A stretch of 64,000 nt of DNA. Origin: a virus. The DNA is taken from positions 24,722-88,721 of IMG/VR virus record IMGVR_UViG_3300009034_000010; one strand, given 5' to 3'. The notes beneath the pieces were generated by a model, which made no database searches, had not been told where the DNA came from, and was given only the letters and a program-made list of their open reading frames with translations. The position numbers and the translations under genes are program-made. Of this stretch, positions 42,060-49,313 are shown one piece after another. The stretch's first letter is position 1, and each line of letters opens with the position of its first letter.

Positions 42060-42614
42060 ATGTCAACGTCAGAAATGAAAAATCAAGATTTAGTGCATTA
42101 TTCCAATGTAGTTGATTATCTTAACGAAAAATATATGAATGAAGAACCCGGCACCATGCGGTATCCTTTTTCAGTTTCATATTCAACACATACTACACAA
42201 ATACTTTTATTCGGTTCAGTTCCTTTATGGGATGTTGATGAAGGATTTTCCGACCATGAGAAAGAACCAGAAGGGGAAGAACTGGAAAAAGCTATCATAG
42301 CTATCTGTGAAGAAGAATACGGAGAAATTATTAATAATCTTTACGGGGGATACGCTATAGCTCATAATCGTAATTTTGGTCCAAATAATACAGTAGAAGC
42401 TGAAGTGCCTTATAATGGCGGAGACGATAATATAGTTCTTACCCATTATCGAAAAGCAGGACAATTTGTAAATGAGGACCCTAAAGGAGCACGAGTATAT
42501 CACACCGAGCATAAATTATACGCTTCTTGTCATGAACATGATAGTCGATTCAAGAATAAGCTTGCAGCTATGGCGGAATTAAATGAAATGCTTAAAGAAA
42601 GAAAAAATGAATAA
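42060..42614 (+). CDS. Peptide-release-factor-like protein (degenerate GGQ)
   Basis: 184 residues from the ATG at 42060; an upstream ATG (41961) overlaps the previous gene and is less likely. The C-terminal block HYRKAGQFVNEDPKGARVYH...RFKNKLAAMAELNEML follows the class I release factor/ArfB pattern (GGQ-x-VN, V-R-x-H, x-x-NK-x-x-A), but the catalytic GGQ is KAGQ. It could act in ribosome rescue or have lost hydrolysis. The N-terminal half is acidic and unassigned. Confidence 0.45.
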   Translation: MSTSEMKNQDLVHYSNVVDYLNEKYMNEEPGTMRYPFSVSYSTHTTQILLFGSVPLWDVDEGFSDHEKEPEGEELEKAIIAICEEEYGEIINNLYGGYAIAHNRNFGPNNTVEAEVPYNGGDDNIVLTHYRKAGQFVNEDPKGARVYHTEHKLYASCHEHDSRFKNKLAAMAELNEMLKERKNE

Positions 42615-42789
42615 ACTTTACGAAGAATGGAATCCACCGATAACTGATGAAGAAAAGGTTATAACCAAATTTACCAGATGCGGTGGTCCGGCTATGACAA
42701 AAGAAGCTATTTTAGCTGCCAACCAACCTTTAGGTGGTCCAGTATTAACTTGGGAGCAATTCGTAGTTCGTCACACTCCAATAGGTTAG
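42607..42789 (+). CDS. 60-residue hypothetical protein
   Basis: MNKLYEEWNPPITDEEK... starts within ATGAATAA overlapping the previous stop. Contains RCGGPAMTKEAILAANQPLGGPVLTWEQF, possibly an ATP-independent binding motif; not recognised. Confidence 0.5.
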   Translation: MNKLYEEWNPPITDEEKVITKFTRCGGPAMTKEAILAANQPLGGPVLTWEQFVVRHTPIG

Positions 42790-42818
42790 TTATGAGTTGT
42801 GATAAAAGGTAAAAGTAC

Positions 42819-43043
42819 ATGTTAGATCTTATAATAATTTTCGGTTATATTTCAGTTATTATAGCTATTATTTTTGTTGCTGTTGTTCATATAGCTACTT
42901 GGAAAAGGGCTGGTGAAATGAGGAACGAAGCTTTACGAAAAGAAATTCAATCTTATAAAGTTTTGGATTCTGAAAAACCTACAAAATTTGCGCATACTTT
43001 AAGTACAATTTACGATAGACCGGGAGTGAAAAGTCGAACATGA
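42819..43043 (+). CDS. Single-span membrane protein
   Basis: 74 residues. Residues 3-27 (DLIIIFGYISVIIAIIFVAVVHI) form one transmembrane helix, followed by a basic cytoplasmic tail. Overlaps the next start (ATGA type). Confidence 0.6.
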   Translation: MLDLIIIFGYISVIIAIIFVAVVHIATWKRAGEMRNEALRKEIQSYKVLDSEKPTKFAHTLSTIYDRPGVKSRT

Positions 43044-43525
43044 AAGAACATACATGGCATAAATGTACATGCTATGAAGTAACCTGTCCTTATTGTGAAG
43101 GTGGTCTTGGCTTCTGTACAGTATGTAATGGTTTTGAAGGTACATTAACTACTGAATGTTGCGGCAGGCGTATTACCAAGGAGGAAGAGCGTAAAATTTA
43201 TGAGGAACATTCTCTTGATTTTAAGAACGGAGAATGGATAACATACACATATCCCACTACAGTAGAAGAAGCAGCCGCAATAGTATTCAAACCTTTAAGC
43301 GATGAGTTTAAAAAAGAATTTATTAAAGAAGGAAAGGAAGAAACTTTACCTCAGTATCACCATACTATGGGAAGACATATAAGAAACAAATTTAGAATAT
43401 GGTTTACAGGAAACCCTTTATATAAAGCAACAGGTCAAGATCACGCAGATGACGTTTCTGGAATTATTATGGGTGCCGTATACGATAAATGTGTTAAAGA
43501 ATTAAAAGGAAAAAACAATGAGTGA
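43040..43525 (+). CDS. Zinc-finger protein of a common phage family
   Basis: 161 residues. N-terminal cysteine-rich domain (CTCYEVTCPYCEGGLGFCTVCNGFEGTLTTECCG), then a C-terminal domain YHHTMGRHIRNKFRIWFTGNPLY...HADDVSGIIMGAVYD that I recall from many phages as a domain of unknown function. Probably binds nucleic acid or a host factor. Confidence 0.6.
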   Translation: MKEHTWHKCTCYEVTCPYCEGGLGFCTVCNGFEGTLTTECCGRRITKEEERKIYEEHSLDFKNGEWITYTYPTTVEEAAAIVFKPLSDEFKKEFIKEGKEETLPQYHHTMGRHIRNKFRIWFTGNPLYKATGQDHADDVSGIIMGAVYDKCVKELKGKNNE

Positions 43526-43805
43526 AAACGTAGATAAATGGGAACACCTCACTCCAACTGAACAAGCTGCTGTAAAAAGTGCTGAGCGGACTTTTGATGT
43601 GGAGACTCTCCAAGACATTATAAACGACAGAGATAACTTTCGAAGTAACTGTTGTGAAGGAGATTCAGATTCAGTAAAAGAGTATCTTCTTTTAGAATGG
43701 AAAGAGTATTTGAATAGACCGGGTTATGTAGATGACTCTGACTGTATCCGTCTTCTCATCTTAGGTAGTGACAGTTTTCTTGAAATAGCGACATTTTGTA
43801 CATAG
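43518..43805 (+). CDS. Hypothetical acidic protein
   Basis: 95 residues, acidic and helical (EHLTPTEQAAVKSAERTFDVETLQDII). Overlaps the previous stop by eight bases; last gene before a hairpin and a new promoter. Confidence 0.55.
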   Translation: MSENVDKWEHLTPTEQAAVKSAERTFDVETLQDIINDRDNFRSNCCEGDSDSVKEYLLLEWKEYLNRPGYVDDSDCIRLLILGSDSFLEIATFCT

Positions 43806-43844
43806 GACTGAATATTTACCACTTTACAACATATCCAGAAAGAT

Positions 43845-43867
43845 TGGGACCCGGTTCTTGGTTCCCA
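43845..43867 (+). terminator. Imperfect hairpin terminator
   Basis: TGGGA-c-CC pairs with GG-t-TCCCA around a GGTTCTT loop, followed by ATTTCGTG and a T-rich tract. Stem contains one mismatch, so efficiency is uncertain. Lies between two transcription units. Confidence 0.5.
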
Positions 43868-43889
43868 TTTCGTGTTTAATATATTTTTC

Positions 43890-43917
43890 TTGACAAATCT
43901 TTCACAATAGTTATAAT
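43890..43917 (+). promoter_or_regulatory. CTTGACAA-type promoter, near-consensus
   Basis: TTGACA (43890-43895), 16-bp spacer and perfect TATAAT (43912-43917), followed by an AGGAGGT ribosome site and the ATG at 43937. One of the strongest promoters in the window. Confidence 0.8.
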
Positions 43918-43936
43918 TAAAATAAGGAGGTAACTT

Positions 43937-44119
43937 ATGTTAGGAGAAGGGAAGGAAGTGTATGTAAACGGTAAACACGGAAAGTGGATAATAGTGGCAG
44001 CCTGGGAATTAGATTCTTTTCAAAAAGAGAAGGTTAAAGCAGCTTATGGTTATGAAGTACATAATGATAGCGGACAAATTCATGTAGTTTACAATACTGA
44101 TGTAACAGAGGTGCCTTAA
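43937..44119 (+). CDS. 60-residue hypothetical protein
   Basis: MLGEGKEVYVNGKHGKWIIV..., beta-rich, no motif. First gene behind a strong promoter with a near-perfect ribosome site, so probably made in quantity early in infection. Confidence 0.6.
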   Translation: MLGEGKEVYVNGKHGKWIIVAAWELDSFQKEKVKAAYGYEVHNDSGQIHVVYNTDVTEVP

Positions 44120-44120
44120 T

Positions 44121-44348
44121 ATGAAAATAAATGTCGAACTGGATACAGTAAAACATAAATTGGCGGTTGGTTTAGCAGTCATATTAAAGCATGAACCTGA
44201 TGCATCAATAGAGTTTGATACTGATTGGGATGAGATTTGGCTTGGAAATATAATTTTGACAAAAGAGAAAATGACTGCCGAGGAATGCCATGCTTTAATA
44301 GAGGCCGAATGGCAAGAGAAGGACAATCAGTGGTATACTGAATTTTAA
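44121..44348 (+). CDS. 75-residue acidic hypothetical protein
   Basis: MKINVELDTVKHKLAVGLAVIL... with strongly acidic middle (DASIEFDTDWDEIW). One base after the previous stop. Could be a nucleic-acid-mimicking inhibitor by charge, but that is speculation. Confidence 0.55.
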   Translation: MKINVELDTVKHKLAVGLAVILKHEPDASIEFDTDWDEIWLGNIILTKEKMTAEECHALIEAEWQEKDNQWYTEF

Positions 44349-44365
44349 CAAGAAAGGTAAAACAG

Positions 44366-44575
44366 ATGACAGAAAAAAAATTAGCTCAAAAAAGAAAGTA
44401 TGTATCAGGATATATCGGGCATTTAGAGAACCAGATAAAAGAATACGGAAAGAATACTGCCGGGCTTAAGGAGAAGGCTGAGAAGCAGATAAAAGCTTTT
44501 AAGAACTGCTTCAACTCTTCTTCCTGCGCTGGCTATATGATGAGTAAAACTTGCGGGTATGCCAATCAGAGGTAA
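44366..44575 (+). CDS. 69-residue basic hypothetical protein
   Basis: Lysine-rich helices (KKLAQKRKYVSGYIGHLENQIKEYGKN) and three cysteines near the C-terminus (NCFNSSSCAGYMMSKTC). AAAGG ribosome site. The following 91 bases hold only an 11-codon frame. Confidence 0.55.
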   Translation: MTEKKLAQKRKYVSGYIGHLENQIKEYGKNTAGLKEKAEKQIKAFKNCFNSSSCAGYMMSKTCGYANQR

Positions 44576-44666
44576 AGAAATAATGAGCACTAAGATTAAA
44601 GAAAAGAGTGTAGATTAGATAACTAAGAATAGAGTAGACAGACATAAGACAAAGAGGAAAACAGAC

Positions 44667-45017
44667 ATGATACTACAATTTACAAAAGGTCATACAAAAA
44701 AAGAAACTGTGATACTAGACAACGTAAGTTTCTTAGAATATTTTTCAGAGCTACAACGTGCTCCTATAGTAGAAGCGAAACCTAAAGAAGACTTAAAGGA
44801 ATATATTAACATAAGTAGAGAGTTAATACCCAAAGGAACTGTAAGGCATATCTACTTAGGATTAGAAATAACATCCGCAAGGCGACAGAACAAGGAAGTA
44901 TTTTTCCGAACCCTAACATACATAGACCGAGTTACTAAAGAGAAAGTATTTATAGCTCATGACGAGTACACGTGTTACGTTTGTAACGATATGGGTAAAA
45001 CTATAAGCAGGATATAA
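44667..45017 (+). CDS. Hypothetical protein, last gene before terminator
   Basis: 116 residues (MILQFTKGHTKKETVILDNV), mixed alpha/beta, ending with a YTCYVCND cysteine pair. GAGG ribosome site. Followed by the terminator at 45125. Confidence 0.6.
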   Translation: MILQFTKGHTKKETVILDNVSFLEYFSELQRAPIVEAKPKEDLKEYINISRELIPKGTVRHIYLGLEITSARRQNKEVFFRTLTYIDRVTKEKVFIAHDEYTCYVCNDMGKTISRI

Positions 45018-45124
45018 CTTAACAATAGATGTCTACTCTATCTTAGTTGTCCCTTTAGGCACACTCTCCTTTTCCAAAATTCCACCATATTTTTTTACAG
45101 ACGTTAACTTTCCTATAACATTTA

Positions 45125-45151
45125 GGGACCCAGAATCCACGGGTCCCTTTT
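45125..45151 (+). terminator. Intrinsic terminator
   Basis: GGGACCC (45125-45131), 9-base loop, GGGTCCC (45141-45147), then TTTTCT. A textbook terminator closing the 43937-45017 unit, 33 bases before the next promoter. Confidence 0.88.
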
Positions 45152-45180
45152 CTGATCGTACTACTCTAAAAATAATGTAC

Positions 45181-45209
45181 TTGACAACGAGACTTAAATA
45201 GGTTATCCT
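45181..45209 (+). promoter_or_regulatory. ACTTGACAA-type promoter of the repair/methylase unit
   Basis: TTGACA (45181-45186), 17-bp spacer, TATCCT (45204-45209), then an AGGAGG ribosome site before the ATG at 45231. Confidence 0.75.
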
Positions 45210-45230
45210 AAGTATAGGAGGTATATTATT

Positions 45231-45584
45231 ATGCGAGTATGGGATATTCATCCAGATTATTTATCAAGACAATCCCTTCTTGGCGAACACCGAGAAATTC
45301 ATGCTATATGGAATATTATAACTCAAAATAAGAAAGGATATAGTAAACATCCAGAAACACTTCGGTGGCAGAATAGACTCTATGCTCTTTGGGTAAGACA
45401 TAATCAAGTTGTTAATGAAATGCTATTAAGAGGTTATAATCATAATAGTATTTTAAATATGATAGGACATTTCCAAGGAAACTTTAAAGACCAGAATAAA
45501 TTTATTAATACTCATCGAGAACAAAGACAAATATTATTAAAGAAATATCAAGGTAAAAATTTAGGGAGGTTAAATCTGGTATGA
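45231..45584 (+). CDS. Pyrimidine-dimer DNA glycosylase
   Basis: 117 residues matching the family of T4 endonuclease V-like glycosylases: MRVWDIHPDYLSRQSLLGEHREIHAIWNII at the start, NKKGYSKHPETLRW, then VVNEMLLRGYNHNSIL. The glutamate in EHRE corresponds to the catalytic glutamate of the T4 enzyme. Excises UV-induced dimers. The first gene of a three-gene unit with its own promoter. Confidence 0.8.
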   Translation: MRVWDIHPDYLSRQSLLGEHREIHAIWNIITQNKKGYSKHPETLRWQNRLYALWVRHNQVVNEMLLRGYNHNSILNMIGHFQGNFKDQNKFINTHREQRQILLKKYQGKNLGRLNLV

Positions 45585-45925
45585 AAACAAACCTATTTGA
45601 AGTTGGAGATAGAGTGCTTGTAAAATATACTGAGAACAATCAATTAATTACCACAATAACAGAAATAACTAAAGCAGGAAATTATAAAACCTTTATAGGT
45701 TTTATAATTGATAATAATGGTCGTATTCGTGGTTATGGTTATACCCATATAAAGAAATTATCTATAGAAGACGCTAATACTTTGGTAAAAGAATGGGAAA
45801 CAGAGAAAGAATATAGAAAGAAGTTAAATAGAATACGTAAATTTTATGACTGGGCTAAACTTTCTCGTGAACATATTGATACAATTGTAACTTTAATAGA
45901 AGACTTTGAATGTACAAAAAATTAG
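45581..45925 (+). CDS. Hypothetical protein between repair and methylase genes
   Basis: 114 residues. An N-terminal beta barrel-like segment (FEVGDRVLVKYTENNQLITTITEIT), then a helical half (WETEKEYRKKLNRIRKFYDWAKL). Overlaps the glycosylase stop by four bases. Not recognised. Confidence 0.6.
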   Translation: MKTNLFEVGDRVLVKYTENNQLITTITEITKAGNYKTFIGFIIDNNGRIRGYGYTHIKKLSIEDANTLVKEWETEKEYRKKLNRIRKFYDWAKLSREHIDTIVTLIEDFECTKN

Positions 45926-45954
45926 TTCTAATTTAAAAGTACAGAAAGATATTT

Positions 45955-46890
45955 ATGCGAGTTTTAAGTTTATTCGATGGTCTTGGTGGTGCCCGACAAG
46001 CTTTAAAAGATTTAGATATTTGTCCAGTAAGATATATTGCTTCAGAAGTGGATAAGTATGCCATAAAGATAGCTAAGAAAAATCATCCAGACATTATACA
46101 TACTGGCGATATAAAAGAGTTAGGGTATAAAATATTACAGTTATATGGGCCTTTTGACCTAATAATAGGCGGGTCCCCATGTCAAGACCTGTCTATAGCA
46201 AAGAATAATAGAAAAGGTCTCTCAGGAAGCCGTAGCTGCCTTTTCTGGAAGATGGCTAACCTTATCGAATGTTTCAAACCGAAATACTTTCTAATAGAGA
46301 ACGTAGCGTCAATGTCTAAAGAGAATAAACAAATCATAACCGATGTGCTTGGTGTTGAACCTATCCTTATAAATTCAGCTTTATTAACGGCGCAGAACCG
46401 GAGAAGATTGTACTGGACTAATATTCCAGGAATTGTGCAGCCGGAAGATAAAAGTATAGTCCTGTCTGATATTATAGAGTTAGACGTAGAGGAGAAATAT
46501 TTTTATTCTGAAAAAGCAATATCTTATTTAGATAGAAATAAGATAAATAAGAGGTTTACAGTATTTAAAGATAACACTAAAGCTAATTGTGTTACTGCTA
46601 ATTATACAAAGGCTTTACCCTATAATGTGTATGTAGATAGAGAGAAGGCCCATTGTATAACAAGTACCTATATGAATCGAGCTTGTGTGAACTATAATAA
46701 GTCTCAAGGACAAATAGTTTTCCATAATGACTCTATCAGGAGGTTAACTCCTACTGAGTGTGAGAGGCTACAGGGTCTTCCTATCAATTATACAGAAGGG
46801 GTTTCAAATACTCAGAGGTATAAAATGATTGGTAATGGGTTTACTATTCCTGTTATCGCCCACATTTTAAGTTTCTTACCTGTGCCTTAA
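45955..46890 (+). CDS. DNA (cytosine-5) methyltransferase
   Basis: 311 residues. Motif I LSLFDGLGGARQAL, motif IV GGSPCQDLS with the catalytic cysteine, motif VI FLIENV, motif VIII QNRRRLYWT, and C-terminal motifs IX/X (RRLTPTECERLQGLP, YKMIGNGFTIPV). Arrangement is like Dnmt3/type II enzymes with a short recognition domain. Probably protects phage DNA from restriction. A strong terminator follows. Confidence 0.92.
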   Translation: MRVLSLFDGLGGARQALKDLDICPVRYIASEVDKYAIKIAKKNHPDIIHTGDIKELGYKILQLYGPFDLIIGGSPCQDLSIAKNNRKGLSGSRSCLFWKMANLIECFKPKYFLIENVASMSKENKQIITDVLGVEPILINSALLTAQNRRRLYWTNIPGIVQPEDKSIVLSDIIELDVEEKYFYSEKAISYLDRNKINKRFTVFKDNTKANCVTANYTKALPYNVYVDREKAHCITSTYMNRACVNYNKSQGQIVFHNDSIRRLTPTECERLQGLPINYTEGVSNTQRYKMIGNGFTIPVIAHILSFLPVP

Positions 46891-46940
46891 AGCACATCTC
46901 TCTATTTTTAAAATTTCATACAATTTTTTCTGACCTTTGA

Positions 46941-46980
46941 TTCCAGGATATTAAAAACGTATCCTGGAATTTCTATTTTT
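46941..46980 (+). terminator. Strong terminator after the methylase
   Basis: TTCCAGGATA (46941-46950), 9-base loop, TATCCTGGAA (46960-46969), then TTTCTATTTTT. Ends the rightward transcription of the left and middle blocks. Confidence 0.88.
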
Positions 46981-47054
46981 ACACACAATTTTTTCGTAAT
47001 TATAAATACCCACATTTCTGCCGGTCGCGGTAGTCCTACCTGTACGTGGTTACC

Positions 47055-47070
47055 TGCAAGGATCGTGCCA
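47055..47070 (-). promoter_or_regulatory. Perfect sigma54 (RpoN) promoter core, leftward
   Basis: Minus strand TGGCACGATCCTTGCA, a full match to TGGCACG-N4-TTGCW with the correct GG/GC spacing. Points left toward the methylase terminator; divergent from the site at 47086. Confidence 0.6.
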
Positions 47071-47085
47071 CGATTGGAGACCTTA

Positions 47086-47101
47086 TGGCATAACTCTTGC
47101 T
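47086..47101 (+). promoter_or_regulatory. Sigma54-like promoter, rightward
   Basis: TGGCATAACTCTTGCT: consensus GG and GC dinucleotides at -24/-12 with TTGCT. Predicted start near 47112; a perfect 15-bp hairpin (47186-47216) ~100 bases on could end a short RNA. A weaker overlapping match TGGTATACTTATTGCA lies at 47134-47149. Confidence 0.55.
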
Positions 47102-47185
47102 ATAGCATGAATCATACCAGAGAATCATACACATGGTATACTTATTGCATAATGCAAGAATTAGGTACATGATCTTTATCATATT

Positions 47186-47216
47186 GAATGATTATTGCAT
47201 GATGCAATAATCATTC
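47186..47216 (+). repeat. Perfect 15-bp palindrome with TTGCAT-N-ATGCAA core
   Basis: GAATGATTATTGCAT (47186-47200), one central G, then its complement (47202-47216). The TTGCAT-N-ATGCAA core also occurs at 47146-47158. Either an activator-binding site or the 3' hairpin of a small RNA. Confidence 0.7.
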
Positions 47217-47896
47217 TTAGTATATGGTAGTAGGATAGGGGCACTATCCCCTATACCATGCCCATACATACAGTACATATACAGTCAACTCCATATCACG
47301 CCCATAGCGTACCCATACAGGCCATATGTACTCCAGGCAATAGCAAGGCCTAGGCTTATCCTATATCTCTTTAGTATGGGGCTCTGAGAGGGTCGATTAT
47401 TAAGGCTTACTATAGCAGCGTTCAGCATAGAGGGTACTGTGTATATGGGTACTGCATACGTGCGTATGGTGTGTATATAGGGTGTACTGTGGTAGGTAGC
47501 AGGCGCTATACGGCGTATATGGTAGGGATACGCCTTAATAACGAGCATATGAGTTATTTACTACAGATCAATAGTGGATATAGCGTACTGGAGAGACTCG
47601 ATATTAACACATTGATATTGCTCACTATTGCCTTTCGCTTTTTTAAAATAGCCTTAATTCCCATAATCGGGTTATATCACCTTAAACCGGGGTATATGGC
47701 AATCCGTTTGATACAGCACTCCCTTTCCCTTGCCCTAACCCTCTCCTTTACCCCTACCCATTTCGAAATCGTAGGGTACATTCATTGCATATTCATAAGC
47801 GTGCCATGGTACAGGTGAGTGTGGCACGGACAATGATCATGCCATAATAAAAAGGCTTTGGCATAGACAATGATCGTGCCAGCCCTATTAGGGTCT

Positions 47897-47912
47897 TGGC
47901 ATAATTCCTGCA
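47897..47912 (+). promoter_or_regulatory. Sigma54-like promoter, rightward
   Basis: TGGCATAATTCCTGCA (-24 GG, -12 GC correctly spaced), predicted start near 47923. Downstream sequence folds into GC-rich hairpins (GCGGCTATCCAGCCG at about 47936; GGGTAAGGGAGTACCC at about 47954) and reaches a hairpin with pyrimidine-rich tail at 48077-48117. Confidence 0.5.
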
Positions 47913-48076
47913 TTATAGCAAGATGTGTGCCGGGCGCGGCTATCCAGCCGTAGGGTAAGGGAGTACCCTTATATGGCTTTATTGTATTACGTGTATATGG
48001 CCTTTGCTCTGTGTCTTATAGGGATTAGTAGATATATGGGCTTATATAGGAGGGGTTTATTGAGGGTATTTACAGA

Positions 48077-48117
48077 AAGGTGTTTTTTCGTTAACTTACA
48101 CCTTCCTTTTCCTTTAG
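48077..48117 (+). terminator. Hairpin with pyrimidine-rich tail
   Basis: AAGGTGT (48077-48083) pairs with ACACCTT (48098-48104), followed by CCTTTTCCTTT. A plausible end for an RNA started at 47923. Confidence 0.4.
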
Positions 48118-48123
48118 GTTAAG

Positions 48124-48176
48124 TTAAGGTATGAGTATAAGTGTCTGATAATAAAGGCTATAGCTCATACCCTTAA
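48124..48176. terminator. Imperfect hairpin between convergent regions
   Basis: TTAAGGTATGAG (48124-48135) pairs with CTCATACCCTTAA (48164-48176) with one bulged base; TTTATTAGC follows on the plus strand. May stop leftward transcription from the small-gene operon and rightward RNA. The remaining bases to 48261 hold no gene. Confidence 0.45.
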
Positions 48177-48261
48177 TTTATTAGCTGTTTTTCCTTCTAA
48201 TTTTTCATCTTTTAACTGCTTTGTTTGGGATTTTAACTTGTTTTAACCAATCGTTAACTTA

Positions 48262-48453
48262 TTAACTTACCTTTTTTACTTTGATATGTTTTCCTATACT
48301 TTTCCGAAGGTTGAATTTACCTTGTATACAAGAATGGTTACAATTTACTTGTCTGTTAAAGAATGGGCTATCCTCATTATAACAAAGTACCTGTCTCACT
48401 CCTGCCTTTATTATAACTTGTGCTGTATCCTTCCTATGTAGCACGTGCCGCAA
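48262..48453 (-). pseudogene. Cys-rich ORF, likely out-of-frame tail of the upstream gene
   Basis: 63 residues from a TTG (or GTG at 48444) with LCYNEDSPFFNRQVNCNHSC, like the second half of a zinc finger. The preceding gene ends in VCGTC just where this frame begins, so a one-base indel near 48440 may have split one zinc-finger protein. No good ribosome site of its own. Confidence 0.4.
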
Positions 48454-48728
48454 ACATACCCTTGCTTTTTATTGTCTTGTTCTTCCTTCCACCTTCCAAG
48501 ACTTTCTAAAGCGTCCGCTTGAGTAATAACTTTAATCTCTTCCTTATCAACCCTGTTTTTCTCAAAAGGTGTATTTGCTCTTGCTTTCTTCGCCCGGTTT
48601 ATCCTTCCGGCTATCTCTTCAGCGTCTATTCTCAATAACTCTTTTTGCTCTTCATCCAATAAGGAAAAGTCAACGTTAAATTCATTCTCCAGTATATCAA
48701 TTACCGTATCTTCATTTACTTTTGTCAA
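48411..48728 (-). CDS. Hypothetical protein (TTG start)
   Basis: 105 residues from TTG at 48728 after AAAGGAAAAAAACG. Helical and acidic (NVDFSLLDEEQKELLRIDAEEIAGRI), ending with a GYVCGTC cysteine pair; see the following ORF for a possible frameshift. Overlaps the previous gene's stop. Confidence 0.6.
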   Translation of the reverse strand: MTKVNEDTVIDILENEFNVDFSLLDEEQKELLRIDAEEIAGRINRAKKARANTPFEKNRVDKEEIKVITQADALESLGRWKEEQDNKKQGYVCGTCYIGRIQHKL

Positions 48729-48828
48729 CGTTTTTTTCCTTTAATTTCAGAACTCTTTCTATACTTCTTTTAACGTCTCTTTCTGATACCTCTAAAGTGA
48801 GAAAGAAGCGTTTAACATATCTTCTCAT
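48712..48828 (-). CDS. 38-residue basic protein
   Basis: MRRYVKRFFLTLEVSERDVKRSI... strongly basic and helical. The ribosome site (AAGGAG) is rather far upstream, and both ends overlap neighbouring genes. Probably a linker ORF; modest support. Confidence 0.45.
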   Translation of the reverse strand: MRRYVKRFFLTLEVSERDVKRSIERVLKLKEKNVDKSK

Positions 48829-48841
48829 ATAAATGTTATTT

Positions 48842-49006
48842 TTACTCCTTACTGACCTGACTATTTGCTGCGTCTAATACCAATCTTGTAGCATTATCAA
48901 TGATAGCTTGTTGTCTTGCTTCCGGTAGATTATCAAAGTCAAGATCTGGCATTTCTTTCTTAAGAATTTTTATTAATGTCTCTTCCTTGACATAATATAA
49001 CTTCAA
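48842..49006 (-). CDS. 54-residue hypothetical protein (TTG start)
   Basis: MKLYYVKEETLIKILKKEMP... from TTG at 49006 with AAGGAGTAAAAGACG upstream. It shares the helical FDNLPEARQQAIIDNATRLV pattern with its acidic neighbours (compare DEEQKELLRIDAEEIAGRI in the next gene), suggesting a family of short helical proteins. Ends in -SKE at the next gene's AAGGAGTAA. Confidence 0.6.
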   Translation of the reverse strand: MKLYYVKEETLIKILKKEMPDLDFDNLPEARQQAIIDNATRLVLDAANSQVSKE

Positions 49007-49011
49007 CGTCT

Positions 49012-49062
49012 TTTACTCCTTTATAAGTTATGGCGTATTCTAAGCGGCTTTATTTTAACCTT
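49012..49062 (-). repeat. ~50-bp direct repeat, copy 1
   Basis: Nearly identical (two mismatches in 51) to 49966-50016. In copy 2 it encodes the last residues of a basic protein (KIKPLRVRHNL) plus the downstream ribosome site. Here the same tail KIKPLRIRHNL is open from a weak GTG (about 49081), so this copy is the remnant of a duplicated gene end. Confidence 0.7.
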
Positions 49063-49106
49063 TTTAGGGGGTTTGGGAAACGATTTAACCACTTTTTAAC
49101 TTACTT

Positions 49107-49307
49107 TCAACGTCTTTTCTTTTTTTTTAAACAGTCTTTACATGTAAAGACTGCAAAGAAACGAGAACATCCTAATGAAAAACCAGCCTCTTTATTGCAT
49201 ACATGACAGTAAAGTATCTCAAATTCTCTTAATACATCTTTAGAAGGAAAACTACATTTATCACATTGATCGGTAATTGCATTCTTCCCTTCTTTCATTT
49301 CTGCCAA
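49107..49307 (-). CDS. Small zinc-binding protein (TTG start)
   Basis: 66 residues: QCDKC, YCHVC, and CxxDC pairs (FTCKDC) form two zinc knuckles; C-terminus KKKKRR. TTG start after AAGGAATAAAAGACT. An internal ATG three codons later is an alternative. Confidence 0.6.
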   Translation of the reverse strand: MAEMKEGKNAITDQCDKCSFPSKDVLREFEILYCHVCNKEAGFSLGCSRFFAVFTCKDCLKKKKRR

Positions 49308-49313
49308 AGTCTT

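Larger units (their letters stand above)
46981..48261. other. Non-coding block with higher G+C, sigma54 sites and hairpins
   Basis: About 1.3 kb with no convincing gene, between convergent operons. Base composition changes: near 47281-47340 it is close to 50% G+C and rich in CCCATA, mirrored at 47430-47530 by TATGGG, giving a long imperfect inverted arrangement. It contains three or four sigma54-like promoters, palindromes (ATCGTG-C-CACGAT at about 47063; TTGCAT-N-ATGCAA at about 47146 and 47195) and two TGGCAY...RTGCCA elements around GACAATGATC (about 47823 and 47856). A replication origin or a locus for small RNAs is likely. The open frames here look accidental. Confidence 0.6.

Noticed and set aside
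47285-47818. Opposed ORFs of 87 and 115 codons (47285-47548 minus, 47471-47818 plus)
   Set aside because: No ribosome sites, odd amino-acid composition, and both lie in a repeat-rich region with mirrored CCCATA/TATGGG sequence; best explained as accidental frames.
47810-47880. TGGCAC/TGGCAT near 47823 and 47856 as further sigma54 promoters
   Set aside because: The -12 GC is missing (GT or GA instead); treated as repeats rather than promoters.
47925-48122. 65-codon plus-strand ORF
   Set aside because: Overlaps hairpins of a candidate RNA, lacks a ribosome site, and is rich in Arg/Tyr codons unlike phage genes here.
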